A stretch of DNA of 64,000 nucleotides from Phymatolithon calcareum. Taxonomy: Eukaryota; Rhodophyta; Florideophyceae; Hapalidiales. The notes beneath the pieces are model-generated. The model made no database searches. It saw nothing but the letters and a program-made list of their open reading frames with translations, and was not told where the DNA came from. A program made the translations under genes and the position numbers. Every line of letters starts with the position of its first letter. Within the stretch, counting starts at the first letter, position 1. Location of the stretch: NCBI GenBank assembly GCA_977006965.1, contig OZ345383.1, positions 930,001 through 994,000 of the forward strand, read 5' to 3'. Shown here piece after piece: positions 19,601 through 30,193 of this stretch.

Positions 19601-19956
19601 AGGAAGCGCTTCGTAGTGGGTGTTCCACAGTTTGTTCGTCTACAAAAAACCACCTCTGGTCCCCTGAGGGACCTCGAGTGAGAAAAATAGTCCACGTCCC
19701 GGTGTCACGCGAGCGGTCAGACTTTCAGGGAATGCTTCCTTTGCTTTGTGGGGTTGAGGGTTGTCTATAGCCTGGAACATGATCATGAGCTCATCAAGTG
19801 AGCTTCGGAGCGAATGGAATTCTTGTCGTGAGGGTGAAAATGCGCTATTTGCGCGCAAGTATCTACAATACAGATGGCGTATAGATTCGAAATCTATGTC
19901 AGACAGCACAGCGAGACTTTGGAGCGCAACTTGCCAGTCTATGAACTCAAAGAAGA

Positions 19957-20094
19957 AGAAGAAGAAAAGTAGATTTTTATTTAAAGTTACTAACGCATCT
20001 GCTGACGCATGGGCAACTTTCCTAGTGCAAGTAGGTTTTGTCTGGATTCTGTCTACAGAAGAGTTACTTTTTTTGTTGGTGTAACACGACTCAG
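19957..20094 (-). mobile_element. SINE-like retroposon with 16-bp target duplication (copy 4)
   Basis: A 138-bp insert, on the minus strand from CTGAGTCGTGTTACACC to TAAAAATCTACTTTTC plus a CTT-rich tail. It is flanked by identical 16-mers ATGAACTCAAAGAAGA at 19941-19956 and 20095-20110. A target duplication of this length is the mark of target-primed (LINE-type) insertion. It splits the second copy of the repeat ORF seen at 11144-11773. Confidence 0.93.
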
Positions 20095-20280
20095 ATGAAC
20101 TCAAAGAAGACAGAGCGGAAACCGAGAAAGCACTAGATTACCTTTTTGCTCTTCATCATCGAGTGTATTCAGAATGAAGAAGGCCTGTATTAAGACAAGA
20201 AGCGAAGCTTCGGAAACTTCAACAGAAGACCAAACATAAGAGAAGAGACGTGTCACCATCGACAAGTTGAACACGTGGAA

Positions 20281-20965
20281 CGCACTGCATTCGTAAGCCG
20301 AGGGGCTGCTTGATCCTCTTGTCAGCACCAAGGCTCCGCCACTTCACTGCGCCATCCAAGCCGTTCTTCACTCCCCGCCGGTCCACTAAACTTAGATCCG
20401 CGCCTTCACATCCAAATTCGATTTCGCATTGCTGTCCACACGACCAAACGATCCGCCCTGTGAATCGGATGCACGTTTGTTTGTATCATAGTCACCTCGC
20501 CGCGAATCGAATGGTGCTCGCACAGATAGAGCACTGTGGCACTGCTCTATCAATTCCCACTACGTGGCGCCGCTCCGTCCCACGCCGGGCCTGAGGGCCC
20601 ACAAGGCCCTCCGTGATGCGGCTCATGCAGCGAGCGTTTCATGCACTGCATAGTGCAGCCGACATTTAAGCCGCTTTTGAAACGCCTCACTCAGCCGCGT
20701 CAGCGCCGAGAAATGATCACTGAGGACGACTGAAGCATGCGTTGAAGTCGGGACAATGTCGATTTCCAGAGCTGTTCGGGGCAACTCGGACGAGTTGGGG
20801 TGCACGCTCGATTCGTCGCTGGACTCACGTCGGCTCACACTTGCCGCTGGTACACGCTCCCCTCGAACGCCGGCAAAGCAGGCAACGAAACGGCAGTGGC
20901 CGTTCGATGTCGTCACTGCGTTTGCCCCGCCGCTGTCATCGGAGGTTGCGTCTCCTACTGGCAAC
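20281..20965. repeat. Duplicated unit, copy 2
   Basis: Begins in a LINE remnant (CGCACTGCATTCGTAAGCCG) and continues through the same sequence as 16201-17130. It lacks the SINE and LTR inserts of copy 1. The minus-strand frame 20623-21246 (207 codons) spans it. Only the AVTTSNGHCRFVACFAGVRGER segment is conserved between copies, and I do not recognise it. Confidence 0.78.
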
Positions 20966-22154
20966 ATTTTCAAGGCGATTGCACGTGCCGTGCGCCGCTT
21001 GTTGCGGAAGCGCGACAGGAATAGGGGGTGATGGGAGGAGTGGATTATAGCGGATGCGTGTTCCTTGCTTCGGTGAAGAAGAAAGGCAATCGTGGTCTTC
21101 TGTATGCGAGCTTTGCATGTTTTTGCATTGCCGTTTTCGCTTCCGCTTTTGATTCCTGCAAACTTGGGGCCATTGCTAGCGACCGCACCTGCGGTCACTC
21201 GCGCTTCAGAGTCTAATGTTCGTTCCACAATCAGTGTGGCAGTCACGATGGTGCTGCACTGATGACAGCTAAATGCATTCTTGTTCTCTCCATGATGTAC
21301 TGAATGAGGAAACGAGGTCAGGAAGTATCCAACATTGGAATCGACATCAACATGAATCGTGCAGTCGATTGCTTTGCATCCCGCTGTTGTCTAAGGCTCG
21401 CATGCAGTATGCGGCCTTCGCTTGTGTCGTCCCTCAATCTGACACAAGTGACCCGCATATATATTCGAGCAGCTTCCCGCCGTTAAGTCGAACGTCCTTT
21501 CGGTAAGTGCCCGTACTATTCGCAACCTCCATGTCCAAAATGCATTCTCGTATGTTCTCTCCGCGCCGTGAGATCACCTCAGAACAGTATGTCACAACTC
21601 CTCACGCACGCGTAAGCATTTCTGTGCATCGCATTTGTGAGGCTGTCGCTTAAATGCTGCTGGCTCTCGAATCCGCACCTTCAGGGCGTGAATATCGCTA
21701 GGTCGATAGGTCAAACGATCAGGAAGGATGCTCTGATGTATTCGCAATCGCGGGTGTTAGCTTAAAATTGCGAATAAAAGTGATACTGCTACCCAAATCA
21801 TCAAATATTCCATTCGTGTGTGCGCAGTCTATGCATCGCCTCCGAATACTTGGCATTTACATGCTAAAGCCTCACTCTGAACCACAGTCTTTTATGCTTC
21901 TAGGCTTCAACCATATGCGCACAAAAACTATTTGACGGCTCGTGCGGGAGTCTTGCCATTTCTTTCGCATGCTTATTCTCCCAGATTCTTTGATGCGAGA
22001 AGCCAAACGTTAGATCATTTGAGAATTTTTTGTTGAAGTTCTTCAGTTTATCGCCATACTACGGAAGCCTATAGTAATGTTTGCAAAATCTTAGAAAAGC
22101 TATACATCTCATAGCCAGTGTCCCCCGCCACACGATAGTGCCCTGTACCTGTGC
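20966..22154. other. No gene supported
   Basis: Between the duplicated unit and the 3' end of paralogue 2. Short frames (for example 21273-21506) show nothing recognisable. Confidence 0.5.
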
Positions 22155-23552
22155 TCAAACCACTTGAATCCCTGCAATTGGTGTGATCTTCTGCTCCACA
22201 ATAACACGCTCACGATGAATGCATAAATATATGGCTCGACTGTACAGGTGCAAGAGGATCCCAACTGCAATTGACGTCAGCCCGACAATTGTCAATATTC
22301 CCGATCGAATCCGTGTTCCAGCGAAAGAAACTGTGTCACAAGAACGAATTGGAAAAGTAAAAACCTGTTAGAAAAAACGCATTTCAACGCCACGAGAAGG
22401 TCACCGTGATGAACAAGACTGACGTACTGGCGAAAGCAGTCAAAAGAACATTCACAAGAGTGGCAAGGAAAACATAAAATAGACGAAACGGGATTGGAGT
22501 CGACCATACGTCCAATATCTGCACGGCCGACAGAACCATCACAAGAGCAAACCCAGCATCGAATCTTATCGCACCACCTGTGAGATATGCAAATGTTGGG
22601 GACACGATGCCTAAACCTGCCGCCAGGCTTGTATACACCAGAATGATTCCCGTGCACTGATACACCAAACCATCAAACCTGAATCGGAGAAAGAGAAGCG
22701 AGAAAGCAGAAAGTTAGTAGACTGAAAATGAGTGCTGCAAAGCGGGCAAGAACTGAGCAGTTACCCGTGAGTAATATTTCGAGTACAAGCGACTTCCTTG
22801 TCATTTCGCTTGCACCTGTACGAATAGACAAGCCAAAACCTTCTGAAAAAACCGACAAAAACGACCGCTGTAGCCTCAAACAAAATATATTTCTTCGATT
22901 TGTAGCTTGAAATTGTGCACATAACAAGAGTCGCAAGTGCAAGTACAAACTGCAATAGACGTAGCATTAAGAAAGTCCTATCTTTCAGAAAGGTACTCCA
23001 CCCGACTTGCATAAGGCTCAACTTCCCGACAATCGGGAACACAGGTCCAGCAACTGCGCATCCCAACTGAATCCCATCCTCCTCCACAGATGACGACGCC
23101 GGGAGGTCCTGATTCACGCCCTCCTCTGCGACAGGTGGATCATTTAGGTCCTCTACAACGAGATCGGCCTCGCGGCGACGGCGTTCGAGACTCTGTCGGT
23201 ACAACTGGGACTCCATGCAATTGCAGTCTCGAGCATGAAGCTTGGGGATTGGGGAGTTTCGGCCTGGACTGCCTAAATACGCACGGCCCGGACTTGGAAT
23301 GGAGACCGGGGAGGAAGATACAGCAGTGTTGTTACGGGCCCAGGTACCCAATGTGTATCCCTTGAAGCCGCGCGGGGTTTCGATGGCGCCATCGATCGGA
23401 ACGTCAAATGCACTGGAGCGACGACTGGTACGAGAGACACTGTTGCCGTAGACACCGGAGCGGGGAGGCGTGTTGTAGGCAACGTGAAGAATATCCTCAT
23501 CGCTCTCGAGTCTGCCGCTGCTCTGGTGGTGCAGCGAAGGCGATAGCGGCAT
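22155..23552 (-). CDS. Multi-pass membrane protein, paralogue 2
   Basis: Three exons, 23552-22765, 22678-22428 and 22330-22155 (404 residues), with donors GTAACT and GTACGT. Exon 2 is 251 bp in both paralogues and intron phases are identical. Conserved blocks with paralogue 1 are VYGN, RRSSAFDV-IDGA, ETPRGFKGYTLG-WARNNTA, CAV-GPVFP-VGKL-LMQVGWSTFLKD, ILDVWSTPIPFRLFYV and YLCIHRERVI-EQK. The ends and the acidic linker after the Cys patch diverge. About six membrane spans. Function unknown. Strong conservation of the N-terminal blocks and of the PIPFRLFY segment, against free divergence elsewhere, indicates that both copies are under selection. Confidence 0.8.
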
Positions 23553-24413
23553 GTTTGAAGGATGGACTGCAGCTACCTTTGAATTTTGGAATGAGCGTTA
23601 TGTTGGCAGAAGTGGCTTCCTGATAAGTTCGGTGATTGCAGAGTTGAGTTAAGTTGAATCTTCTCTGATTCTACTTCGGCCGCTCGCTTGCAAGACAGGA
23701 CGATGGGCTCATTTAGTAGTTGTGCAAGAGTGTGAGTGTTAAGAGTAGATCTGCTCTAAATTGACATCAATTCATGATGAATGGGGCACTTTCATCAAAT
23801 TGGACGCGAATGAGACTTGTTCTGGAATTGCGCCTCGGTTTCCTGCACACGATGTTCCATTTTAGGGTCAGATGGGTTTGAAAAATGGAGGGAAGCTAGT
23901 TGAATGGTGATGATATTTGAAATATCCTTTCGGGTAGTGGGTCTACAGTGTGGTTCTGAGTCATCTCCACCGGATCATGTCAGGCTTGAGAGCACTCCGA
24001 AATGGGATACAGTCGGGGTAAGCAAGGGATCAATTCTATGCATTGACGGTCAAAAAGTAACCTGAATTGTTCAAACTCGCAAGATTGAAAAAATCATTTT
24101 GGATTCGAGCGTATCTACAATATGCACGAAGCTGATTCAGACGCCTTGCATACGGCGCTTGACTCGTTGGTTAGCTTTCATCAGTTTGAATTTGTTATTG
24201 CGCGACTGGGTCCTTTATTCGGCAATTGCTGCCAAACGTCACCATTGCCCATGCGACCTTCTCGTATAAGATTCCATAGCTACGCGGCGGGATAACGGAA
24301 TAAGGCTTCAAGTCTTACTTCATTGTCAGTGACCACTCCCCTCTGCACACCAACCCGAATCTTGAAACTCGCACCCAATCATCAACAACATAGCTTATTG
24401 GCAGCGGGAACTT
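23553..24413. other. Upstream flank of paralogue 2
   Basis: No gene seen. Scattered similarity to 10040-10400 upstream of paralogue 1 (AAATGGAGGGAAG, GGGATACA) marks a duplicated promoter region. Confidence 0.5.
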
Positions 24414-24875
24414 CTAACACTCGCTAACTTCTTCCTTTGTCGACGCTTGCCTTTTCAGTCCTGAATCAGGGCTCTTGCGGTTTCCTCCCACACAACTGCC
24501 GCAGTCAGTGCAGAATTTCTTGTCAAACTTCACCTGATACACCCATCCGGAGCACTTGTAGCTTTTTCCGTTGGTAATTACTTCTCGACGACAAAGTCGC
24601 TTAACATGAAAGACGAAAGAGATGCCGCAAACCGTGCAGTCTTCGACCCTCGTCCTCCCAACTTTAAAGGCATGTGTACCGAAAATCGGCGGATCCTTTT
24701 CCGTCCCCATTGCCGGTGCAGCCTCCTCAGGGCTTGCGAAGCCGTCAGATGTGACCAATATCCAATTTTGCAGCATGGCAGGCACCGGCAACGTCATGGG
24801 TGCTGTGGTAGTCGGTCGCGTTTGACGAAAATTCGTTCTGTCTGGAGGTGAGCAAGGTAAATTATTCATTTTCAC
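24414..24875 (-). CDS. Cys-rich protein, hypothetical
   Basis: 153 residues. The C-terminal half carries spaced Cys residues that could bind zinc: EDCTVCG, RLCRRE, YKCSGW, KFCTDCGSC. The N-terminal 70 residues are Pro/Thr-rich without a recognised domain. Start uncertain (MTLPVPAM about 26 residues in is an alternative). It is the first gene of the compact host island, separated from RPB11 by about 740 bp. I do not recognise the family. Confidence 0.45.
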   Translation of the reverse strand: MKMNNLPCSPPDRTNFRQTRPTTTAPMTLPVPAMLQNWILVTSDGFASPEEAAPAMGTEKDPPIFGTHAFKVGRTRVEDCTVCGISFVFHVKRLCRREVITNGKSYKCSGWVYQVKFDKKFCTDCGSCVGGNRKSPDSGLKRQASTKEEVSEC

Positions 24876-25617
24876 CGCAATCTTACAGAGTTAGAAGTTC
24901 ATCACAAGACCTCAGCAACTAGTATTCCTTCATGGCACTCCACCGCTTTTCAAGAAGAGAGATGATTGGAAAGTGCGAGGTCTAAATTCAGTGCTCGATG
25001 ATGAGAATAAAACAGAAGCTGCAACGTAATGTTCACAAGTTATGCGAAGCGCTGAATTTGACAAATGTCTAGTATGGCTCCCTTGTAGAAAACAAAATTT
25101 GAACAAAGTGTTAGCAAGAAGTGCTATATCGATTGCGAGAACTTAGACTATCTTTTACGCTCATTATATTGCCGAAAATGTTCTAACGGCTTCTCAGGGA
25201 AAAGTGTAAAAGTGCGTGATGAAACAAAGCACTGGGTTTCAATACGTTCATATGGATTCTGTGGAAAAGAATCGAAGCTCAATTATTGAGGCGGACACTT
25301 CCGAGATGGAACTTCGTGACGGCATTATACTGAAGTGCGGAGCAACGTAAGCGTAGATGCGGCGGCGCTCGCCGACGATGGACTACTAACGCACGGTACA
25401 GTGATCGACATCTTGGCGCAAGGTTTTGTACAATCGCGTAATTCGCACGATCAATAGAGCCGCAGGACCAGAACAAAGAGCCAACTGGTAATCGCGTAGT
25501 TTACGAAAGTATTCACATTAGAATGGAAAGAAGTGGCAGGGAGCGCTGCGCGACAGAGAAATAGTACAAGTGTTAAAGCGAGCAATCGCAAGTTGGCGGT
25601 AGACAGATAGCTAGACT
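24876..25617. other. Intergenic, nothing recognised
   Basis: No gene or repeat supported between the Cys-rich ORF and RPB11. Confidence 0.5.
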
Positions 25618-26091
25618 TCATTTGCCGTTGGCCCGGATGTTGTCGTTCAGTTTTTCGGAAAGAATAGCAACCTCCGCGGACAAGGCTTCTAGTGCATTTT
25701 TGAGGGCATCGGTCGGGAGATACGGGTTCTTTGTCCCCTGGCTGGGCTGAGACGATGTTTGCACTTTGAGAAGAATATGATGCACCAGCGGATGTGGCTG
25801 CTTGTAGCCCACAAAAACGACGTCTTTGTCTCTCATCAATTGCATTCGTAAAAGGTTCCCTATAGTGTGGTCCTCGCGCTCGATTTTGAATGTACCCGCG
25901 TTCACCAGTTTTGTGTCTGGAATGTACTGCAGTCTTGGGGACGGTACCAGTTGCGCGTAATAGAAGTGGTTAGAAATTGCGCGCTTACTGTGCCACCTCG
26001 CGTGAAACGCACACGTGAAGAGGACATAAACTCACTTCTCAACGTCATCCGGAAGAAGAAACGAGTCGAAATTCTCGGGCGCGTTCGTCAT
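25618..26091 (-). CDS. RPB11: RNA polymerase II subunit RPB11
   Basis: Two exons, 26091-26036 and 25933-25618 (123 residues; family about 115-120). Exon 1 encodes MTNAPENFDSFLLPDDVEK, the typical RPB11 start. A GTGAGT donor and CCAAG acceptor join it to LQYIPDTKLVNAGTFKIE. The signature REDHTIGNLLRMQL and GYKQPHPLVHHILLKVQT form the alpha-like dimerisation fold that pairs with RPB3 in polymerase assembly. The C-terminal helix (ALKNALEALSAEVAILSEKL) is as expected. The intron is about 102 bp. It is transcribed divergently from CHMP7 with about 615 bp between the starts. The exon-1 call rests on homology and splice phase. Confidence 0.93.
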
Positions 26092-26706
26092 TGTTGCACT
26101 CGCAGCTCAGCTGAATAAGAGAGTCACTCTAAAGGAAGAGATGTATTCTGCGAAACAGGAGGTCCAGCGACCAGGGCTTTGCTCGCGTTCAAAGTGGGGC
26201 GGAGCAAGCCGGGAGAGGAATAGGCGAGGTGGTCACGAAGATTCTGCTGATCGAATGGATTCTAGAGTACCACAGTCTCGTTAAATCGGATCAAGGGCGA
26301 TGCAACGATGAGCTGTGCTACAGCTGTCCCCAAAATTAAGCATATGCTTATCATAGAGAATTGGGACCAACTGAAGATTTGAATTTTGGAAGAAAATTCG
26401 AAAATTATTGGTCGATTCAATCAGGCCCCGTTTTTGATACAAAAATTAAGGCGCATAACACACGTGTCCATGTGACGTTTTCAGCGACTGGCGGTCTGCG
26501 AGGTAGACAAGGCGGCCACCATTGTCGCCGGATTTGGTTGCGCTTCGTTTTTCGAATAGGAAAGTAGAGCGAGACTTCATCTCTGTTTTTCTTCACCCAT
26601 CCGCCATACAGTTATAGAGGATCCGTCGCCCGCAGTTTCCGCGCCAGGTTGAGTGGACCGAAGCGCGTGTTCGACCAATTGCATCCTATTTTCCGAGCTG
26701 CTCACA
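26092..26706. promoter_or_regulatory. Divergent intergenic region RPB11 / CHMP7
   Basis: Head-to-head spacing of two conserved genes suggests shared promoter sequence. No specific box was identified. Confidence 0.4.
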
Positions 26707-28305
26707 ATGTCGTCGGATCCGTGGGACATTACTTCATTGCCCTCGTACAAGGCGCTCTCACCAGACGACATCAGTGCCTTATGGCGAGCTGAGCTCCCTG
26801 AAACGCGCGAGCACAATCCGGTAAGTTGCGCAGGGCAACGTGCTTTGCACTTCAAATCGAAACGATTGCATTAGTACTGACATTCTTCTTCTTGGTCAAT
26901 TTGCTGGTTCTTGGACGTGAAAAGGCCCTATGGGATCTCCAGATGGGATTTTTCGAAGATGCCATCGTCGATATCAGTCGCAGACCTGGACATCTTGTGG
27001 TAACACCTGTAAGTTTCTGCAATCATGGTTCTTGTCGTATTACACCCTGACTGAAAATGCAACCTAACCCCGCTTAAACTCTGTAAACGATTGTTCTTCC
27101 TTTAGCGCGAGCTTTTGAAACACATGAAGCGTGCCGGTCGGGAGCCTCCATGCGCAAAATCGGTAATTACAGAGCTGTTCCGCAAAGGAGACATTGTCCG
27201 CGCTGATTCCCTAAAAGTGGCGGAAAGTGCCCCCGCGAATCAATCCAACAGCGTGTTTGGCACTCTGCGTGCGAGTCTTGGAAGGTATCTCTGGTCCACA
27301 AAGGAACCAGATGCTCCAGAACTTGAGGATGCCATTGTGCCAATAGCGGCTCTCACAGCAGCTTCTGAAAAAGCGTCTGCTTTACTGGGACCGATAGCCA
27401 CTTCTGAAATCCATACGCTGAAGAGTTTCGCAGAGCGTATTACGAGCGGCAACGAGCGCGACGCGGAGGCGGTTATTTCGCACATGGTTGCACAAGGTCA
27501 TGCGTCCGTTTTGTACACCGATCCAACACCAGACAACCCGACCCCAATGTTCGGGGTGCGACTTGGTAAGGGTATGCCGTCTGCCTCTGACAAAGGCCTT
27601 TTGCAGACGAAGTACGCACAAGAGCGTATGAAGGACGTTGCGATGCATCTGGAGGAGGAAATTGCGGTTGAGAAGGCTGCTGCTATCACGGCCGCAAAAA
27701 GCGGCAACAAAAAGGACGCGCTGGCAAGGGTGCAGAAGAAGACGGTGTTGGAGAAGAAACTAGGGAGCACTCAGGCGACGGTGCGGAAGCTGTCCGACGT
27801 GCTGATGGCTGTCGATGAGGCGGAGTCGAACAAAGAAGCCGTGCTGGCACTGGAAATTGGGATGGATTCTTTGCGTGCGACGACAGCCACTGGTGTCACT
27901 GCGGACAGAGTGGACGATATTGCGGCAAACTTTGATGAACTCATGGCAGAGCAGCAGGATATGCGCGTTGCGTTGCAGCAGCTCACCACTAGTAATGACG
28001 CTGAAAACGCACAGTATGAAGCAGAGCTGGCGGAAATTCTGAGGGAGGCTGATAATCAGGAGAAGCTGACTGATCCCACGCTTGCTGTGCCGATTGTGCA
28101 TCCTGGGACAGCGGCGACCGCGGGTGATGGAGGAACAGAAAAGACGGCGGAGGAACGTGCAGAGGAGGAGCTACAGAAATTATTGGCGGAAAGCGGGATG
28201 GAAAGCTTGCCGACACCCGGGACGGCATTCAAAAAGATTGATGACCCGGAGCGAGCCAGGGAACCATCGCGAAGTCAAGGGCGTATAATCGCGCCAGCCC
28301 CCTGA
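26707..28305 (+). CDS. CHMP7: CHMP7-like ESCRT-III protein
   Basis: Three exons, 26707-26820, 26925-27008 and 27106-28305 (465 residues; human CHMP7 about 450). All junctions are phase 0 with GTAAGT-type donors. Exons 1-2 give the N-terminal winged-helix-like region (PSYKALSPDDISALW, ALWDLQMGFFEDAIVDISRR). The Snf7 region is about residues 230-400: a basic, helical segment, KKTVLEKKLGSTQATVRKLS, then LEIGMDSLRA and VDDIAANFDELMAEQQDMR, as in CHMP7/Vps20-Snf7 proteins. The C-terminus is acidic, with a degenerate LQKLL-type segment. In animals and fungi CHMP7 nucleates ESCRT-III at the inner nuclear membrane for nuclear-envelope sealing; the same role is inferred here. Confidence 0.88.
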
Positions 28306-28680
28306 TAGTACAAACTTTGGGTGCAGGAGTCGTGGTGTGGTGTGGTGTGCTGGAAGTGGTATCAGGCGGCATGATTGATGGATATGTAGGGAGAGTAGGC
28401 GATGTAAAAAGGATAGATTTTTGGTTCAGCGAGTAGACGTTTTTGATAATGTTTTAGATAGATACAACTGAGCTCAGTGCAGGATAATTGTGCAGCTCGA
28501 ACAAGCTATTGAGTTTGATGTAGTCTACTGTGCTATAGTTCTACAGAAAGCACTTGCCCTTCCACTACAGAGGCTGGCTGGGAGAGTGTTCGACGTGTAG
28601 AGAAGAAAGAAAGAGTCGCACGAGCTGGATCGATGGTATAACGAATTTCAAAATAATGGGTAAACACTTGGGGCACGGGG
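28306..28680. other. Convergent 3' intergenic region
   Basis: Between the stops of CHMP7 and the telobox Myb gene. No further feature. Confidence 0.5.
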
Positions 28681-29637
28681 CTATTCTAGCTCGGTCACCT
28701 GAAATGGTTCATGATGTGCGTGGAGCTGCGCAGAAATAACCGAATCGTCAAAATTAAGATCACTGGGACCTGAGTCATGAATTAGACGGTCGGCGTTACT
28801 GTCGGTGTGAATGCCAGTCACATGTCCGTCCATGTTGTGTGCAGCAGTCTTCATGGCGAAATCTGAGCCGAAGAAAAAGTCGGGTGATCCTTGATTCGGA
28901 AGTTCACGTACGTCCACCGGTGTTGTTTCGTGATGATGCGGCAGAGAGGAAGAGGTCATTGCCACTGTGTCGAGCGCAACGGGCGGCGGAAGCGAGGGAC
29001 CTGCAGACAGAAGCGATGGGATGACTGAACGCGGCGCGAGCATACTGTGATCAGCACCGTCGAGTTTGGTCGACAACGGCGGGGGCGCGTAGTGGGCGGC
29101 GACAGACGCGGCGTAGTGCGTCTGGTGCGGTGGCGCGATTGCAAGCGGCTCTGACTTGTGCGACTGTTGCTGTTGAACCTGCTGCTGCTGCTGCTGTTGC
29201 TGCTGTTGCTGCGACAGGGTGATGGGCGACGGATAGTGCGTTCCATGGGGGATGAAGTGATGTGCGTCGGCGGACGGGGGTGGCAGGGGACGTTGTGGAA
29301 GGGACGGTGGGGAGGATATTGGTTGCGAGACACGAGGTCGCGATGGGGACGGTCTGGGTCTGCGTGGAGTATCGTCTGATTTCTGTTCGCCGTCACGTAA
29401 GGCGAGGGCACGGATATTGGATGCGAGGTTACGCCACTTGTCCTTGAGATCGACGGAAGTGCGTACAGAGTTGAAGGAACCGGAGGAACGGAGAATGGCA
29501 GCCCATTTTCCAACACCGTGTTCACGAACGCCTTCGAGAAGACCGTCCACCTCTGCGGAACTCCAACGTACAGTCTTGCGACGCGGCAGAGCTTGTGGTC
29601 GGCGACGACGACGTGTGCGAGCAGCGCACGCGTCCAT
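28681..29637 (-). CDS. Telobox Myb/SANT DNA-binding protein
   Basis: 318 residues, one exon. A single Myb repeat at about residues 20-75 (VRWSSAEVDGLLEGVREHGV, KWAAIL) ends in VDLKDKWRNL, the telobox signature of TRF-like and plant telomere-repeat-binding Myb proteins. The N-terminus is very basic (RTRRRRRPQALPRRK). The remainder is low complexity: Pro/Ser-rich linker, a glutamine tract of about 16 residues coded by CAG/CAA repeats near 29165-29215, and His-rich stretches. Such proteins bind telomeric TTTAGGG-like DNA or act as transcription factors. Which applies cannot be told, because the lone Myb is near the N-terminus whereas TRF proteins carry it at the C-terminus. Confidence 0.82.
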   Translation of the reverse strand: MDACAARTRRRRRPQALPRRKTVRWSSAEVDGLLEGVREHGVGKWAAILRSSGSFNSVRTSVDLKDKWRNLASNIRALALRDGEQKSDDTPRRPRPSPSRPRVSQPISSPPSLPQRPLPPPSADAHHFIPHGTHYPSPITLSQQQQQQQQQQQVQQQQSHKSEPLAIAPPHQTHYAASVAAHYAPPPLSTKLDGADHSMLAPRSVIPSLLSAGPSLPPPVALDTVAMTSSSLPHHHETTPVDVRELPNQGSPDFFFGSDFAMKTAAHNMDGHVTGIHTDSNADRLIHDSGPSDLNFDDSVISAQLHAHHEPFQVTELE

Positions 29638-30175
29638 AGTTCTGTGACGGGAAGGTTACCGTGAGATGGCGGGCGGGGGAAGACGAAGGGAGGCAGATGG
29701 TGGGGAGAGATGGAGAGTGTGAGACAAGCAGGGAAGTAACAGGCGAAGCAGATCCGTCGAGTGTATTGCGAAATGAGCGTTCACTACAATGAATGTCACA
29801 CGCAGCGAGGCGAGGCGGGTGTACGAGGTGTTTGGTTGGTGTGGGTACATATGATGAGGCGATGTGAAAAAGGAGATGGGTCGATGATCGTCCCAATTAT
29901 TTACGCATTTCTGTGTTCGGACTGTTTATTGACATGGAACATAAATACTGTTTGCCAGTGCTGCAGCTGATGCAGTACGATTCGTGCGAGGGCGTAGTCC
30001 ACTGTAGTCTGGTACTTATGATTGTGTTACAAATGGTTGCGATGATTGCGTCCCAGATTGTTTTTTAGTATTATTGCTGTATCTATCAGGGGAAAACTGT
30101 AATACTCGTGCTGCCATCCCAGATGTAACCCGGCTCAAAATAAAGTTGTGCGTTACATTAAGTGTCACACAGTGT

Positions 30176-30193
30176 GTCACACACACACACACG
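30176..30193. repeat. CA microsatellite
   Basis: A short run of CACACACA following two GTGTCACA units. Confidence 0.85.

Larger units (their letters stand above)
18874..19800. repeat. 927-bp foldback (inverted duplication)
   Basis: The left arm 18874-19325 is mirrored by 19326-19800 almost base for base. Examples are CACTTGATGAGCTCATGAT against its complement at the far end, and GTTGAGATCAGTTCGAGTAA near 19250 against TTACTCGAACTGATCTCAAC near 19382. The right arm has two extra blocks of about 11-12 bases. The centre is a triplicated GTAGATCTTC. Each arm contains a SINE-like segment, so the inversion happened after that insertion. The sequence would extrude as a hairpin with about 450 bp of stem. 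Confidence 0.93.

Noticed and set aside
19640-20104. 154-codon minus frame across the foldback
   Set aside because: Spans the foldback arm, a SINE and its target duplication. A composite open frame, not a gene.
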